64,000 bases of DNA from Microvenator marinus (GCF_007993755.1 NZ_CP042467.1:4984001-5048000); one strand, 5' to 3'. Counted from the first letter of the stretch, positions 34,923 through 44,753 are shown. The notes: a model not told the origin generated them from the letters alone. Numbers and translations: made by a program.

Positions 34923-34939
34923 AAGCGGCTTGCCCGCTT
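34923..34939. promoter_or_regulatory. Inverted repeat upstream of dps
   Basis: AAGCGG and CCGCTT form a perfect 6-bp inverted repeat with a 5-base loop, about 32 bases before the dps ATG, in the divergent spacer. Regulatory role uncertain. Confidence 0.3.
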
Positions 34940-34970
34940 GCTTCACAAGACTTTTGACCACGGAGAATTT

Positions 34971-35408
34971 ATGTCGAACGACATCGTGAAAGAAATGAAT
35001 CTACTACTTGCCGACGAAATGGTGTTTTACCAGAAGCTTCGCAACTTCCATTGGAACGTTCGCGGACCGGCATTCTTCCAGCTTCATACGAAGTTTGAAG
35101 AGATGTACACGGCGTCATCGTTGACCGTCGACCAAATCGCGGAGCGCATCCGTGCGCTAGGTGGCAGACCACTTTCTACAATGAAAGAGTTTTTGGACTC
35201 CTCAAGGATTAGCGAGCAATCCGACGTGCCGTCCGCAAATCACATGGTGGGTGAACTTCAGAGCGACCTCGAGAAGTTGGTGGAGTTTACTAACGGTCTG
35301 AGAAAGAGTGCGGGCAATGCCGGCGACGATACCACTGTGGCACTCATGGACGATCTGGCCGATGCTCATGAGCAAGACGCCTGGATGTTGAAAGCCTGGT
35401 TGGGGTAA
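34971..35408 (+). CDS. dps: Dps family ferritin-like DNA-protection protein
   Basis: 145 residues from ATG 34971 (GGAG 6 bases upstream); the frame is open to 34938 without a better start. A four-helix ferritin-like fold is indicated by the Dps motif FHWNVRGPAFFQLHTKFEEMY (about 26-46), followed by the helix with D-x-I-A-E-R-I. The histidine and acidic residues form the ferroxidase site between subunits. The protein oxidises and stores iron and shields DNA under stress. The stop is 3 bases from the convergent antiporter gene. Confidence 0.92.
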   Translation: MSNDIVKEMNLLLADEMVFYQKLRNFHWNVRGPAFFQLHTKFEEMYTASSLTVDQIAERIRALGGRPLSTMKEFLDSSRISEQSDVPSANHMVGELQSDLEKLVEFTNGLRKSAGNAGDDTTVALMDDLADAHEQDAWMLKAWLG

Positions 35409-35411
35409 AGC

Positions 35412-37400
35412 CTAATCCGCTGATTTCGGCTGCTCAGGCCGGTCCACGTTGGTTCCGAGTAAGTAGAGCGCGCCTGCGCTTCCCACGATTATTCCAGCAT
35501 AAGCCAGCCAAATGGGGAGGCCTAAGGCTACGCCCACGTAGCCCCCCAGGGCTGCCAGAACCATCGTGATGATGGCGTAAGGTGCCTGAGTCCGGACATG
35601 GTCCATTAGATCCGCTCCGGAGGCGATCGAGCTCATGACCGTTGTGTCTGAGATCGGAGAGCAGTGGTCGCCAAAAATCGCCCCGTCCAAGACCGCGCCA
35701 AAACACAAAAAGACGATGAGTTCTGAGCCGGGTTGCCCGTGGGTCAAAAATGCAGCCATGGGAACCATCGCTGGAAGGAGAATTCCCATGGTGCCCCACG
35801 AGGTCCCGGTCGAAAAGCCTACCACTGCCGCCAAGAGGAAGGTGATGAGCGGTAGTGCCGTAGGCGAAATCAGGTCTTGGACCACGCCCACCAAGTAGAT
35901 GCTGGTCCCGAGGTCATCGCAAACCGCGCGAATAGACCACGCCAAAATCAAAATCAGAATGGCCTCGGCCATGGTTCGTCCGCTCTGAATCCATGCGCGC
36001 CCAGCCTCCGCTGGTGTGAGGATTCGTTGGGAAACCACAAGTGCAAACGCGATGAGGCTCCCGATGGCTGCGGACACAAAGAGCACTAACGCGTTGTCCG
36101 CATTGCTGAACGCGTCTCGCCACGCTGAGAAACTGCCCAAGTCGCCAAATGCGTGCCCCCAGCCCGAAAAAATCGCTCCAAACTCGCCGCTGAAAGCCGA
36201 AGGGATGCTTAAGTCGCCTCGGCTCCAGCCCGACCAAAACATCCCGATGAAGACTGCAAAGATGACGCTGAGCACGGGGATAGCCGCGTTTTGCCAGCGT
36301 GTAGGTTTGTCGGGCTTTGGCTCCAAAACCTCGGAGTCTGAGCGCGCCAACGGTTTTGATTCTGGGTTGAACATTTGCCCCGCCTGGGTGCGCCGTTCTG
36401 CCTTGAGCATTGGCCCGAAGTCTCGGCCCGAGTAGGCGTTTAGAAGCACAAAAATCAGCGCACCGATGCAGTAGAAACGAAGGGGCAGAATCGTAAAGAA
36501 GATTTCATAACCACTTTGACCGAGCGCGAGCTGTCGGCTGATTTCGTCAAAGAGGCCGACCTCGTAGCCAATCCACGTGGAGACTACGGCGATTCCTGCG
36601 ATGGGCGCGCTTGTAGAGTCAACGATATAGGCGAGTTTCTCTCGGCTGATTCGTTGAGCGTCTGTGAGTGGACGCATGGTTGTGCCCACCACAAACGTGT
36701 TCGCGTAATCGTCAAAGAAAACGGCCCCGCCCATAAACACCGCGGCTAGCCGGGTGGAGCGCGCGCTTCGTGCGAGTGAGCGCACTCGGTTTACGATTCC
36801 TTGAACACCTCCGCCGCGCGTGATGATGTGCACCATCCCGACGAGCGCGATGGTAAAGAGGATAATGTTGATGTTGAATGAATCTGTGACGGAGGTCCAG
36901 ATATGGCCGAGGCCTCGGTAGCTCGCTTCAACAAGCGTTGGTGCGCCGATGGCGCCTCCTACCACAACCGCACCGAGCAAGGCGGGAATCAACGCGCGAA
37001 AGTAGAGGGCAACTAGGACCGCCAAAATTGGTGGGAAAAGAGCCCACCATTTGGCCACCCGCCGCTCGGACTTCCAGGTGGAATCTCCGTGCTCTACGCT
37101 TAGAGCAACCATAGAATCTTGAGTTGCCCGCACTATCAAATGGGGATTGGTGCCTGGCGTGAGCTTCCAGGTTTCGCGGGAAAGTTCGTCCACAATCGGC
37201 TGTTCTAATGCCGCGGGGCCTTCGTAGACGTAGGTCCACTCGGACTGGGTCTTGAGCGTGTCGCTTGCGTCGGCGAGCAGTCCGCGAGCGGCTACTTCCG
37301 CGGCAATTCGCTGCGAGACGTCGTCCGGTGCCTGAACGGCAAAGGTCAGGAATCCGAACGATAAAAGCGTGATAAGAAATGCGAAAATTCTCTTTTGCAT
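35412..37400 (-). CDS. NhaC-family Na+/H+ antiporter with periplasmic N-terminal domain
   Basis: 662 residues. An N-terminal hydrophobic segment (1-23) is followed by a roughly 95-residue periplasmic region. The antiporter core follows, with about 11 helices (about 120-645). The core has typical NhaC sequences: DDYANTFVVGTTMRPLTDAQRISREKLAYIVDSTSAPIAG, TGTSWGTMGILLPAMVP and DHCSPISDTTVMSS. It exchanges cytoplasmic Na+ for protons. A soluble N-terminal domain is unusual for NhaC. The gene is convergent with dps and divergent from zapA. Confidence 0.87.
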   Translation of the reverse strand: MQKRIFAFLITLLSFGFLTFAVQAPDDVSQRIAAEVAARGLLADASDTLKTQSEWTYVYEGPAALEQPIVDELSRETWKLTPGTNPHLIVRATQDSMVALSVEHGDSTWKSERRVAKWWALFPPILAVLVALYFRALIPALLGAVVVGGAIGAPTLVEASYRGLGHIWTSVTDSFNINIILFTIALVGMVHIITRGGGVQGIVNRVRSLARSARSTRLAAVFMGGAVFFDDYANTFVVGTTMRPLTDAQRISREKLAYIVDSTSAPIAGIAVVSTWIGYEVGLFDEISRQLALGQSGYEIFFTILPLRFYCIGALIFVLLNAYSGRDFGPMLKAERRTQAGQMFNPESKPLARSDSEVLEPKPDKPTRWQNAAIPVLSVIFAVFIGMFWSGWSRGDLSIPSAFSGEFGAIFSGWGHAFGDLGSFSAWRDAFSNADNALVLFVSAAIGSLIAFALVVSQRILTPAEAGRAWIQSGRTMAEAILILILAWSIRAVCDDLGTSIYLVGVVQDLISPTALPLITFLLAAVVGFSTGTSWGTMGILLPAMVPMAAFLTHGQPGSELIVFLCFGAVLDGAIFGDHCSPISDTTVMSSIASGADLMDHVRTQAPYAIITMVLAALGGYVGVALGLPIWLAYAGIIVGSAGALYLLGTNVDRPEQPKSAD

Positions 37401-37537
37401 GGCGTGAATCTACTCGTGTCTGAGCAAAAACATAAGGCGTCAAAGAGATTTCGCGAGATTTTGCGTACGAACTCAGTTGAAGTGGTGGATCAGAGGGTTT
37501 AGTGTAGGGCGGAATACGTGTTTTAGAGGAGGTCCGC

Positions 37538-37879
37538 GTGAATCAACGCGTGCAAAGACAGGGAAACGTCAGCCAAACCGTCACAAGCGTCGCCCCAAAA
37601 TCGGTGGCGGTTGAGATTCGCGGCCAGAAGTTCGCGGTCAAGACGGATAAGGAAGCAGCTCACGTAGAGCGGCTCGCGAAGTTTGTGGACTCGAAGGCCG
37701 CAGAGATTCAAGCTGCGGCACCCGGCGTGCCAACAGAGCGTTTGATGATGCTCGTGGGAATGATGATCGCGGAGGAGTATTTCGAGGCAAAGACCTCGCT
37801 CGACCGCACCAAGGCTGAACTTCAGCGAGGCGTCGACGCTTGCCTTGAAGCGCTCGCCGCGGTTGAAGCAGAAGAGTGA
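37538..37879 (+). CDS. zapA: Cell division protein ZapA
   Basis: 113 residues from GTG 37538, preceded by AGGAGG at a 5-base gap. The N-terminal VEIRGQKFAVKTDKEAAHVERLAKFVD fold and the C-terminal coiled coil (about 60-110) match ZapA, which stabilises FtsZ bundles at the division septum. The gene pair zapA / 5-formyltetrahydrofolate cyclo-ligase is widespread in proteobacteria. The stop overlaps the next GTG by 3 bases. The first 15-18 residues are not conserved. Confidence 0.87.
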   Translation: MNQRVQRQGNVSQTVTSVAPKSVAVEIRGQKFAVKTDKEAAHVERLAKFVDSKAAEIQAAAPGVPTERLMMLVGMMIAEEYFEAKTSLDRTKAELQRGVDACLEALAAVEAEE

Positions 37880-38436
37880 AATCCGATTCCAAAAGAAGCC
37901 TTCGGGCACGAATGTTGGCCAAGCGGGGAGCAGTTGCTGCAGACGAAAAGTCTGAGGCCGAGGGTGCCGTCTCGAAGTACCTCCTAGAGCTCCTCGAAGA
38001 GACTGGCGCAAATCGCATTGCGGCGTATCGCGCGCTCCCCGGCGAGATCTCCGTGGATGGGTTTTGGCAACAAGCGTTTGAGAGTGGGGTCAAGGTTTGT
38101 TTTCCACGCGTGCTTGGGCCCGGCGAGATGGAGTTCGTGGACATTGACTCTAAGGACGATTTTTCGGCGGGCAGATTTGGGGTGCTTGAGCCGACGGGGC
38201 AGGCGAATCCACCCGAGGCTGAAGTGGATCTCGTGCTCGTTCCGGGGCTCGCATTTGACCTCAAAGGTTATCGCCTCGGCTTTGGTGGCGGGTACTACGA
38301 CCGTGCGTTGGCGGCCATCGAGTCTTTGAGGGTCGGCGTGGTCTTTGATTTTCAGATTTTGTCGCGTGTTCCTCGAGAATCCTGGGACGTCCCGGTTCAT
38401 CAGATAATCAGCCCTAGAAAACGCTATCTGATCTGA
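37876..38436 (+). CDS. 5-formyltetrahydrofolate cyclo-ligase
   Basis: 186 residues from GTG 37876, overlapping zapA as GTGA. The start region KSDSKRSLRARMLAKRGAV and C-terminal LVLVPGLAFDLKGYRLGFGGGYYDRALA motif, with GGGYYDR, are characteristic. It converts 5-formyl-THF to 5,10-methenyl-THF in an ATP-dependent step in the cytosol. The window shows no 6S RNA between it and zapA. Confidence 0.92.
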   Translation: MKSDSKRSLRARMLAKRGAVAADEKSEAEGAVSKYLLELLEETGANRIAAYRALPGEISVDGFWQQAFESGVKVCFPRVLGPGEMEFVDIDSKDDFSAGRFGVLEPTGQANPPEAEVDLVLVPGLAFDLKGYRLGFGGGYYDRALAAIESLRVGVVFDFQILSRVPRESWDVPVHQIISPRKRYLI

Positions 38437-38565
38437 TTCAGGAACAAAGCGAGCCGAAAATTCCTTTCAGTCTTTGCGAACTAACTATAAGGTGTCGCGT
38501 CCGAGAAATCCGACCTTGCGGGTCGTTTTACATAGAAGGGGTTTAGCCCCACAGGAGTACCTAAA

Positions 38566-40281
38566 ATGGAAGATTCAATGCAAACGCTCACAGTGGCGTA
38601 TTCGCTGCTGGCGCTGGTTTTGGGCGTTGTTATTGGCTGGCTTTTGTACAAGAGCCGGTCCATTCGAGAACTACAAGATATGGTCGATGAGCGCGTGGCA
38701 CAACTTCGAGCCCGTACCATCGAAGAGACCAAAAGTGAGATACAGCGAACCCTGACGAGCGACCTCGAGGACAAAGTCCGTGAGGAGCTGAAAGAGAAAC
38801 TTAAGGCGGACGTCGAAGAAGAGGTTCAGAGAACCGCGAGGAAGCTAGAGTCGGATGCCGAGACCAAGGCTCAAGAGCGCATCCGTGCTGCGGAGAAGGA
38901 GGCCAAAGAGCTTCTGAGCGCCGCCAAGAAAGAGATGCAGGAGGAGACAGCTAGTCGCAGGCAAGAGCTCGAGAAGTCCGAGGCGCGTCTTACGCAGCGC
39001 GCATCTAGTCTGGATGCCCGTGAAGAGAAGCTTGAGAAGCGCACGCAGGAATTGGCCACTAAGGACGCTGAGTTGATGGGAACTTCCCGCAAACTCAAGG
39101 ACCGTGAGGCTGAGATTGAGGCGAAGAGTGCTGGGATTCAGGCTGAGCTTGAGCGAGTGGCAGGTCTTAGTGCCGATGCCGCGCGTACCGAACTCGTGGA
39201 GTCGTTGACTGGTGAGGCTAAGCTCGAAGCGGCTAAAGTTGCTCGGCAGTACGAGGAAGAGGCGATTGAGGAGGCCGACCGACGCGCCAAGAAAGTCATC
39301 GCGACCTCGGTGCAGCGCTGGGCCGGCGAGTATGTGGCTGAGCGCGCCGTGACCGTCGTCCCGATTCCGAACGACGAAATCAAAGGGCGGATTATCGGCC
39401 GTGAGGGCCGCAATATCCGCGCTTTGGAGGCCGCAACCGGGATCGACATCATCATCGATGACACCCCTGAGGCGGTGATGGTGAGCGGCTTTGACCCTGT
39501 AAGGCGTCAGGTCGCTCGTATCTCGCTTGAGAAGTTGATTTCCGACGGTCGTATTCACCCTTCGCGTATTGAAGAAGTGGTTGAGAAGACCAGCGCCGAA
39601 GTGGAGTCGCAAATCAAAGAATACGGCGAGCGTGCTGCGTTTGAGCTGGGAATCCACAATCTACATATCGACTTGATTAAGCTGGTTGGTCGCCTTCAAT
39701 TCCGAACCAGCTATGGTCAGAATATGTGGTCACACAGCATCGAGGTCGGATTCCTCTGTGGCATGATGGCGGCTGAGCTCGGTCTCAACGTCAAGCATGC
39801 CCGCCGAGCTGGCCTTCTTCACGATATCGGCAAGGCCTTGACTCACGAAAATGACGGGCCACACGCCCTTGTTGGCGCTGAGATTGCCAAGCGTTGCGGC
39901 GAGCACGAGGTGGTCCGAAATGCCATCGCGGCGCACCACAACGAAGAGCCTCAGAACTCAGCCATTGCGCACCTCGTGATTGCTGCAGACGCACTCTCAG
40001 GCGCACGTCCTGGCGCGCGCCGCGAAGTTCTCGGAACGTACATCAAGCGACTTGAGGACCTCGAGAGAATTTCTCAAGAGTTCGAAGGTGTGGAGAAGGC
40101 GTTTGCCGTTCAAGCAGGCCGCGAGATTCGCGTCATGGTCGAGAACTCAAGGGTTACGGACGACCAAGCCTTTGTGCTCAGCAAAGAGATTGCTGCCAAG
40201 ATCGAGAGCGAGCTCACCTATCCGGGCCAAATCAAGGTCTGTGTGATTCGCGAGACGCGCTCGGTGGACTACGCCCGCTAG
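38566..40281 (+). CDS. rny: Ribonuclease Y
   Basis: 571 residues. The N-terminal transmembrane anchor (about 9-28) is followed by a long charged coiled coil (30-260). The KH domain contains GRIIGREGRNIRALE (about 275-290), and the HD domain has HSIEVGF and LLHDIGKALTHE. The endonuclease starts mRNA turnover at the membrane. The start has AGGAG 8 bases upstream, and a GGGG/CCCC mini-hairpin (38538-38550) lies just before that site. The last four bases overlap the convergent putA gene. Confidence 0.95.
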   Translation: MEDSMQTLTVAYSLLALVLGVVIGWLLYKSRSIRELQDMVDERVAQLRARTIEETKSEIQRTLTSDLEDKVREELKEKLKADVEEEVQRTARKLESDAETKAQERIRAAEKEAKELLSAAKKEMQEETASRRQELEKSEARLTQRASSLDAREEKLEKRTQELATKDAELMGTSRKLKDREAEIEAKSAGIQAELERVAGLSADAARTELVESLTGEAKLEAAKVARQYEEEAIEEADRRAKKVIATSVQRWAGEYVAERAVTVVPIPNDEIKGRIIGREGRNIRALEAATGIDIIIDDTPEAVMVSGFDPVRRQVARISLEKLISDGRIHPSRIEEVVEKTSAEVESQIKEYGERAAFELGIHNLHIDLIKLVGRLQFRTSYGQNMWSHSIEVGFLCGMMAAELGLNVKHARRAGLLHDIGKALTHENDGPHALVGAEIAKRCGEHEVVRNAIAAHHNEEPQNSAIAHLVIAADALSGARPGARREVLGTYIKRLEDLERISQEFEGVEKAFAVQAGREIRVMVENSRVTDDQAFVLSKEIAAKIESELTYPGQIKVCVIRETRSVDYAR

Positions 40282-43253
40282 ACCTCGGGGGCGAATCCGC
40301 GCCGCATGGTGTTCTCGGATATCGCCCTCGGCTCCATGAAATTCAGGAGGTAATCAGGACCGCCCGCTTTGGTGCCGGTGCCGGACATCTTGAAGCCTCC
40401 GAATGGATGGCGGAAGACCAATGCTCCAGTACACTTGCGGTTGATGTAGAGGTTTCCGACCTTGAACTCTTTTCGTGTGCGCTCAAGGTTGAGCGGAGAG
40501 CGGCTGTAGACGCCGCCGGTCAGGGCGAACCGCGTGCTATTGGCGAGCTTGAGCGCCTCGTCGAAGTCCTTCACCTTGAACATGGCGAGCACTGGACCAA
40601 AGATTTCTTCTTGGGCAAGGCGACCATCGGCGGGGACATTCTCAAAGACTGCAGGCCCAACGAAGTTTCCGTTGAGCCCCTCAGGCACTCTAGCTTGCAC
40701 GAGAAGGCTGTTTTCCTTCTTTCCTAGCTCAATGTACCCCTCGATCTTCTGGCGAGCGTCCTCGTCGACTACAGGGCCGATAGCGAAAGCAGGGTCCGTA
40801 GATGGCCCAACCTCCAAGCTCCGGGTTGCTTCAACGAGGCGTGTCTTGAATTCTTCGTATGCAGATTCTAGCACGATGACTCTGGAACAGGCGGAGCATT
40901 TCTGCCCTTGGAATCCGAACGCCGAGCCGATCACGCCTTTGACAGCTTCATCGAGGTCAGCGTCGGAGTCCACAATGATGGCGTTCTTTCCACCCATCTC
41001 ACAGACGACTTTCTTGACGTTTGCCTGCCCGTCGGCCACATCGCCGGCCACCTTCAGGATATGGAGGCCGACCTGCATGGATCCGGTAAACGCGATGAGA
41101 TCTACGTCTTTATGGCGCACGAGAAGGTCGCCAACTTCTTCGCCATACCCCGGCAAGAAGTTGATGACGCCGGGCGGAAATCCAGCCTCGCGGCATGCAT
41201 CCATCAGGTGAGCCGCGATGACGCTCGATTGCTCGGCAGGCTTCATGATGACGGTGTTTCCGGCTACAGCTGCTGCCACCGTCATTCCGCAAAGAATCGC
41301 GAGAGGGAAGTTCCACGGCGCGATCACAGCCGCAATGCCCCTTGGTTGGTAGAATAAGAGGTTCAACTCACCAGCCACGTGGCCCAGGCGTTGTGGTTGC
41401 GAGAGTTTCGCCATTTCCAGCGCGTAATAGCGGCAGAAGTCGATGGCCTCGCAGACGTCGGCGTCGGCCTCGCGCCAGTTCTTACCAACCTCGTAGACCA
41501 TGATGCTCGCGAGCTCTTTTCGGCGCCGCATCATGACATCCGCGAGTTTCATCAAGTACGCCGCGCGTTCTTCGCCCGGCAAATCGGCCCAAGACGCCGA
41601 GGCATTCTGGGCTGCTTCAATGGCCTTTTGGGCGTGCTCTAGAGTGGCAACACACACGGTGCCTACGATTTGGTCACGTTTGCTCGGGTTGATGCTCTTG
41701 ATAACGCGGTCGGTCTTGATTTCAGAGCCGCCGATGACGAGTGGCCAAGTCTTGTCGAACCCTCGCGTGACCTCTTGCATGGCGCGCTCAAAACTCTCGC
41801 GGTTGTTCGTGAGTGCAAAGTTGAGCAGTGGAGCGTTCCTAAAGCCCATGGAGTTCAGCGGCTTGATGTGCTCAACCCCGGTGGATTGCTCGTGTCCTTG
41901 AGGTGGCGCGGGCTTGGCCAGGAGCTTTTCCATGCTCAAGCCGTCTGCATAGGTCTGGCGCAGCCACGATTCGTTGCTGGTGTTCTCCAGGAGTCTACGC
42001 ACAAGATACGCCATGCCTGGAATCATCTCGCCGATGGGCACGTACTCGCGCACGCGATAGCCCATTTTCACGAGGGCGAGCTTCATCGGCTCAGCCATTC
42101 CGTAAAGCATCTGGAATTCGATGGCATTTTTCGGAAGACCCAGCTCTTCCGCGGTGGCGAGGGCATACGCGAGGCTTCGCACGTTGTGGGAGGCGCAGGC
42201 GAGTCGGACGTGTTTGTGGTTTTCGAGGAGGATCTTGGTGCATCGCTCAAAGCAGGCGTCCGTCTCCCACTTTTTGGACCACACTGGGTTTCGCCAAGCT
42301 TCTTGCTCGCTGTGGATGGTTTCAAAGTCCCAGTACGCGCCCTTGATCAGGCGAACCGTGATGGGGGTTCCGCGCTCCTTGGCCCAGTTTGCAAGTCCTT
42401 GAACATCAGCTTCGGCGTCGCGAAGATAGGCCTGGATCGCGATTCCGGCGTCGGCAAATCCAGCGAATTCCGGCTCGGTCAAAAGGCTCTTGAACAACTC
42501 GATGGTCAGGTCCTTGAACTCATAATGCTCCATGTCCAAGTTGATGAACGCACCGTTGTCCCGCGCCTTTCGGAAGAGTGGCCGCAGGCGATTCTTAAGC
42601 GAGTCGATGCTGCCCTTTGGGTCGATGGGGTCGATCTGTGAGTAGAGCGACGAGACCTTTACTGAGACGTTGACGCGTGGAACGGCTCCCCACGATGCGT
42701 CTTCGAGCAGTGGTTTTGCGGGGAAGCTCTTGGTCTGGGCGATGAGCGTGTCGAGGATTTCGTCATAACGCTTTGCGTAGTCGAGTGCTTCCAATTCACT
42801 GACTGTCGACTCGCCGAGCAAGTCCAGAGTGAACGCGAGGTCGGACTTCCAAATCTTCTTAAGAGCAGAGATTGCGTCGGCAGCGGTCGTTCCGGCGATG
42901 AACTTCTGCGCCATGCCAGCCATTTGCTTTTCGATTTGGCCGGCAGCCATCTTGGCCACCATACTGTCCGGTTTGACTTTGTTCAGGCCCCACTGAAACG
43001 CAGCTGGGAAGTTGGTGTCAGGGCGGCAAAAATACTCTTGGAGGTGTCGTGCGACCTCGACGTGGTTTCTGAGCGTTGGAAAGACGTCAACAAACCTGAA
43101 CATCTCCACTTTGAAGGCTTCGTCCTTCATGGAGAATTCCATGATCTTCCCGCTCCACCAATCTTTGTTGAAGACCGATGGCGTCTGTCCCTTCATGGTG
43201 TCGAAGATCTGGCGTCCAATCTCTTGAATACGTTGTTCGTTTGTGTGTGCCAC
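40278..43253 (-). CDS. putA: Bifunctional proline dehydrogenase / delta-1-pyrroline-5-carboxylate dehydrogenase
   Basis: 991 residues from GTG 43253, preceded by GGAGG at a 5-base gap; the frame is open to 43301. The FAD-dependent proline dehydrogenase barrel (about 100-460) includes VRLIKGAYWDFE and the RRLLENTSNESWLRQ helix. The NAD-dependent aldehyde dehydrogenase (about 500-980) has PWNFPLAI, FTGSMQVG and the catalytic Cys in FGFQGQKCSACSRV. It oxidises proline to glutamate through a P5C intermediate. It lacks the N-terminal DNA-binding domain of the enterobacterial PutA. It lies downstream of leuS and a membrane-protein gene on the same strand. Confidence 0.94.
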   Translation of the reverse strand: MAHTNEQRIQEIGRQIFDTMKGQTPSVFNKDWWSGKIMEFSMKDEAFKVEMFRFVDVFPTLRNHVEVARHLQEYFCRPDTNFPAAFQWGLNKVKPDSMVAKMAAGQIEKQMAGMAQKFIAGTTAADAISALKKIWKSDLAFTLDLLGESTVSELEALDYAKRYDEILDTLIAQTKSFPAKPLLEDASWGAVPRVNVSVKVSSLYSQIDPIDPKGSIDSLKNRLRPLFRKARDNGAFINLDMEHYEFKDLTIELFKSLLTEPEFAGFADAGIAIQAYLRDAEADVQGLANWAKERGTPITVRLIKGAYWDFETIHSEQEAWRNPVWSKKWETDACFERCTKILLENHKHVRLACASHNVRSLAYALATAEELGLPKNAIEFQMLYGMAEPMKLALVKMGYRVREYVPIGEMIPGMAYLVRRLLENTSNESWLRQTYADGLSMEKLLAKPAPPQGHEQSTGVEHIKPLNSMGFRNAPLLNFALTNNRESFERAMQEVTRGFDKTWPLVIGGSEIKTDRVIKSINPSKRDQIVGTVCVATLEHAQKAIEAAQNASASWADLPGEERAAYLMKLADVMMRRRKELASIMVYEVGKNWREADADVCEAIDFCRYYALEMAKLSQPQRLGHVAGELNLLFYQPRGIAAVIAPWNFPLAILCGMTVAAAVAGNTVIMKPAEQSSVIAAHLMDACREAGFPPGVINFLPGYGEEVGDLLVRHKDVDLIAFTGSMQVGLHILKVAGDVADGQANVKKVVCEMGGKNAIIVDSDADLDEAVKGVIGSAFGFQGQKCSACSRVIVLESAYEEFKTRLVEATRSLEVGPSTDPAFAIGPVVDEDARQKIEGYIELGKKENSLLVQARVPEGLNGNFVGPAVFENVPADGRLAQEEIFGPVLAMFKVKDFDEALKLANSTRFALTGGVYSRSPLNLERTRKEFKVGNLYINRKCTGALVFRHPFGGFKMSGTGTKAGGPDYLLNFMEPRAISENTMRRGFAPEV

Positions 43254-43322
43254 AGGGCCTCCAGTTCGTACGAGAACGGAGGCAATTAGTACTTGAGTCA
43301 AGTGGGTTTGACCAGCGAATGA

Positions 43323-44708
43323 TCATTCAAGATTTGGGTGCATCTCTTCGAGTTGGCGCTTCCACTCCTTCAGAGCGTCTTCATCGTCGATCAGTGCGTC
43401 GCCATTGGCCAACGAGTTCAACATTTCGTTTACCGAAGACATGTCGATTTGATAGGGGCTATCCGGACGGCCGCTCACGCTTTTGAAACCCGCTGGGAGC
43501 TTGATATTTCTGAAGAGCGGGTCCTCTTTCTCTGGGCGCTGTGCGACCTCAGCGCTGTGTACTGCCTTGGCCATCAAGACGTTTGCGGTGATGAACGTGC
43601 GTTCTTCAATTCGCCCGTGCAACGTGGGGCAGAAGTCCTCGAGGGGAAATGGTGCGTCCAGCCATTCCTGGCACGTGTCGCGCCAAATCGGGATGGTGTG
43701 TGCGTCAAATACCGGTGCAGTGCACGTCTCGGAACTTATGGCCGCAGGAAACACGTCTCGAACGCTGACCGTGCGCTGTGTGTGGCGCTGAGCGCCGAGG
43801 CAGGCGAGCTCGATAGCCCAAGATTCGAGACTCGGGCTTGAGAGTCTTTGGATGTTCGCGCTCTCGTCAAAAGTCGCTTGGATATAGGTTCCGAGGTGTT
43901 CGGTGAAGTTGGTCTCGAGCACGGCCTCTGGAGTAGGCAAAAACGCGGTCAGCTCCTCACCCTGTCTGATAGATGTGAGAGTCTGCGTGCAACATTCCCG
44001 AGCTTGCGGGCTCTTTGCCCCGGTTGCGCAGGTGAAAAGCTGCATCAGCGCACCCGGTGCGCCCACGCGGTCAGCATGAAAGAGGTGGCTCGCCGTTTGG
44101 CACATCTCTTCGCCTTTCAAATCCGAGGACATCAAGATTCCGGACCATTGAGCCTGCCGCCAAGCGAGTACTGGGTGATCTCCCCCAAATGAGATGGCCG
44201 GCATGATGCAATGGTCTAGATCATCGGAAACGCTCAAGGCCTCCAGGAGCACAGGCGTACTTAAGGAGGCCGAGTGGGTCTGAATGGTTTGACAGGCCGT
44301 TTCTCGAACCTCGGGTGCAGGATCAAGGAGAGCCTGTTCGGCAGGCAAGCTCCAACGAGCCGCGGCGGCTTCTTCAACGATGAGCGAGCGCACGCTCGGA
44401 ATCAGGAATGAGGCGATGAGTCCGCAGTAAATGGCTGCCGCAAGCAGGAGTGGAATCAGCGTGACGCGAACCCTTACCCCAACAGAAGGCGAGTCCACCT
44501 TGACGATCGCATCTTTCTTCTTGGTCGGGTCTAGCGCAACGGCGCCAATTGTTGCGTAGAACAACAAAGGAAGAACGGTGAAGCCCACGAAGAGGGCGAG
44601 TGGTAACCAGGAAAGGTGCCACTGCCAGACGCTGACGCCCAGAATACTAGCCGCAATCAGTCCCTGCATTGCAAAGACGGTGACCCAATATCTGAGCGGT
44701 GCTTTCAT
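43323..44708 (-). CDS. Membrane protein of unknown function
   Basis: 461 residues with three hydrophobic helices near the N-terminus (about 8-28, 33-55 and 82-105). A large helical soluble domain follows, with repeat-like segments (EVRETACQTIQTHSASLSTPVLLEALS) suggesting HEAT-type solenoid structure, and many cysteines. No family recognised. It sits 45 bases after leuS and 69 bases before putA on the minus strand, so the three may be cotranscribed. Confidence 0.6.
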   Translation of the reverse strand: MKAPLRYWVTVFAMQGLIAASILGVSVWQWHLSWLPLALFVGFTVLPLLFYATIGAVALDPTKKKDAIVKVDSPSVGVRVRVTLIPLLLAAAIYCGLIASFLIPSVRSLIVEEAAAARWSLPAEQALLDPAPEVRETACQTIQTHSASLSTPVLLEALSVSDDLDHCIMPAISFGGDHPVLAWRQAQWSGILMSSDLKGEEMCQTASHLFHADRVGAPGALMQLFTCATGAKSPQARECCTQTLTSIRQGEELTAFLPTPEAVLETNFTEHLGTYIQATFDESANIQRLSSPSLESWAIELACLGAQRHTQRTVSVRDVFPAAISSETCTAPVFDAHTIPIWRDTCQEWLDAPFPLEDFCPTLHGRIEERTFITANVLMAKAVHSAEVAQRPEKEDPLFRNIKLPAGFKSVSGRPDSPYQIDMSSVNEMLNSLANGDALIDDEDALKEWKRQLEEMHPNLE

Positions 44709-44753
44709 GGCTCAAGTGTGCCCCAAAACTCAAAGCCGCGCCAGAGTCGTGCA

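Noticed and set aside
37800-38565. 6S RNA gene between zapA and the 5-formyl-THF cyclo-ligase gene or after it
   Set aside because: The two genes overlap by 3 bases, and the 129-base spacer before rny is too short and lacks the long closing stem of 6S RNA.
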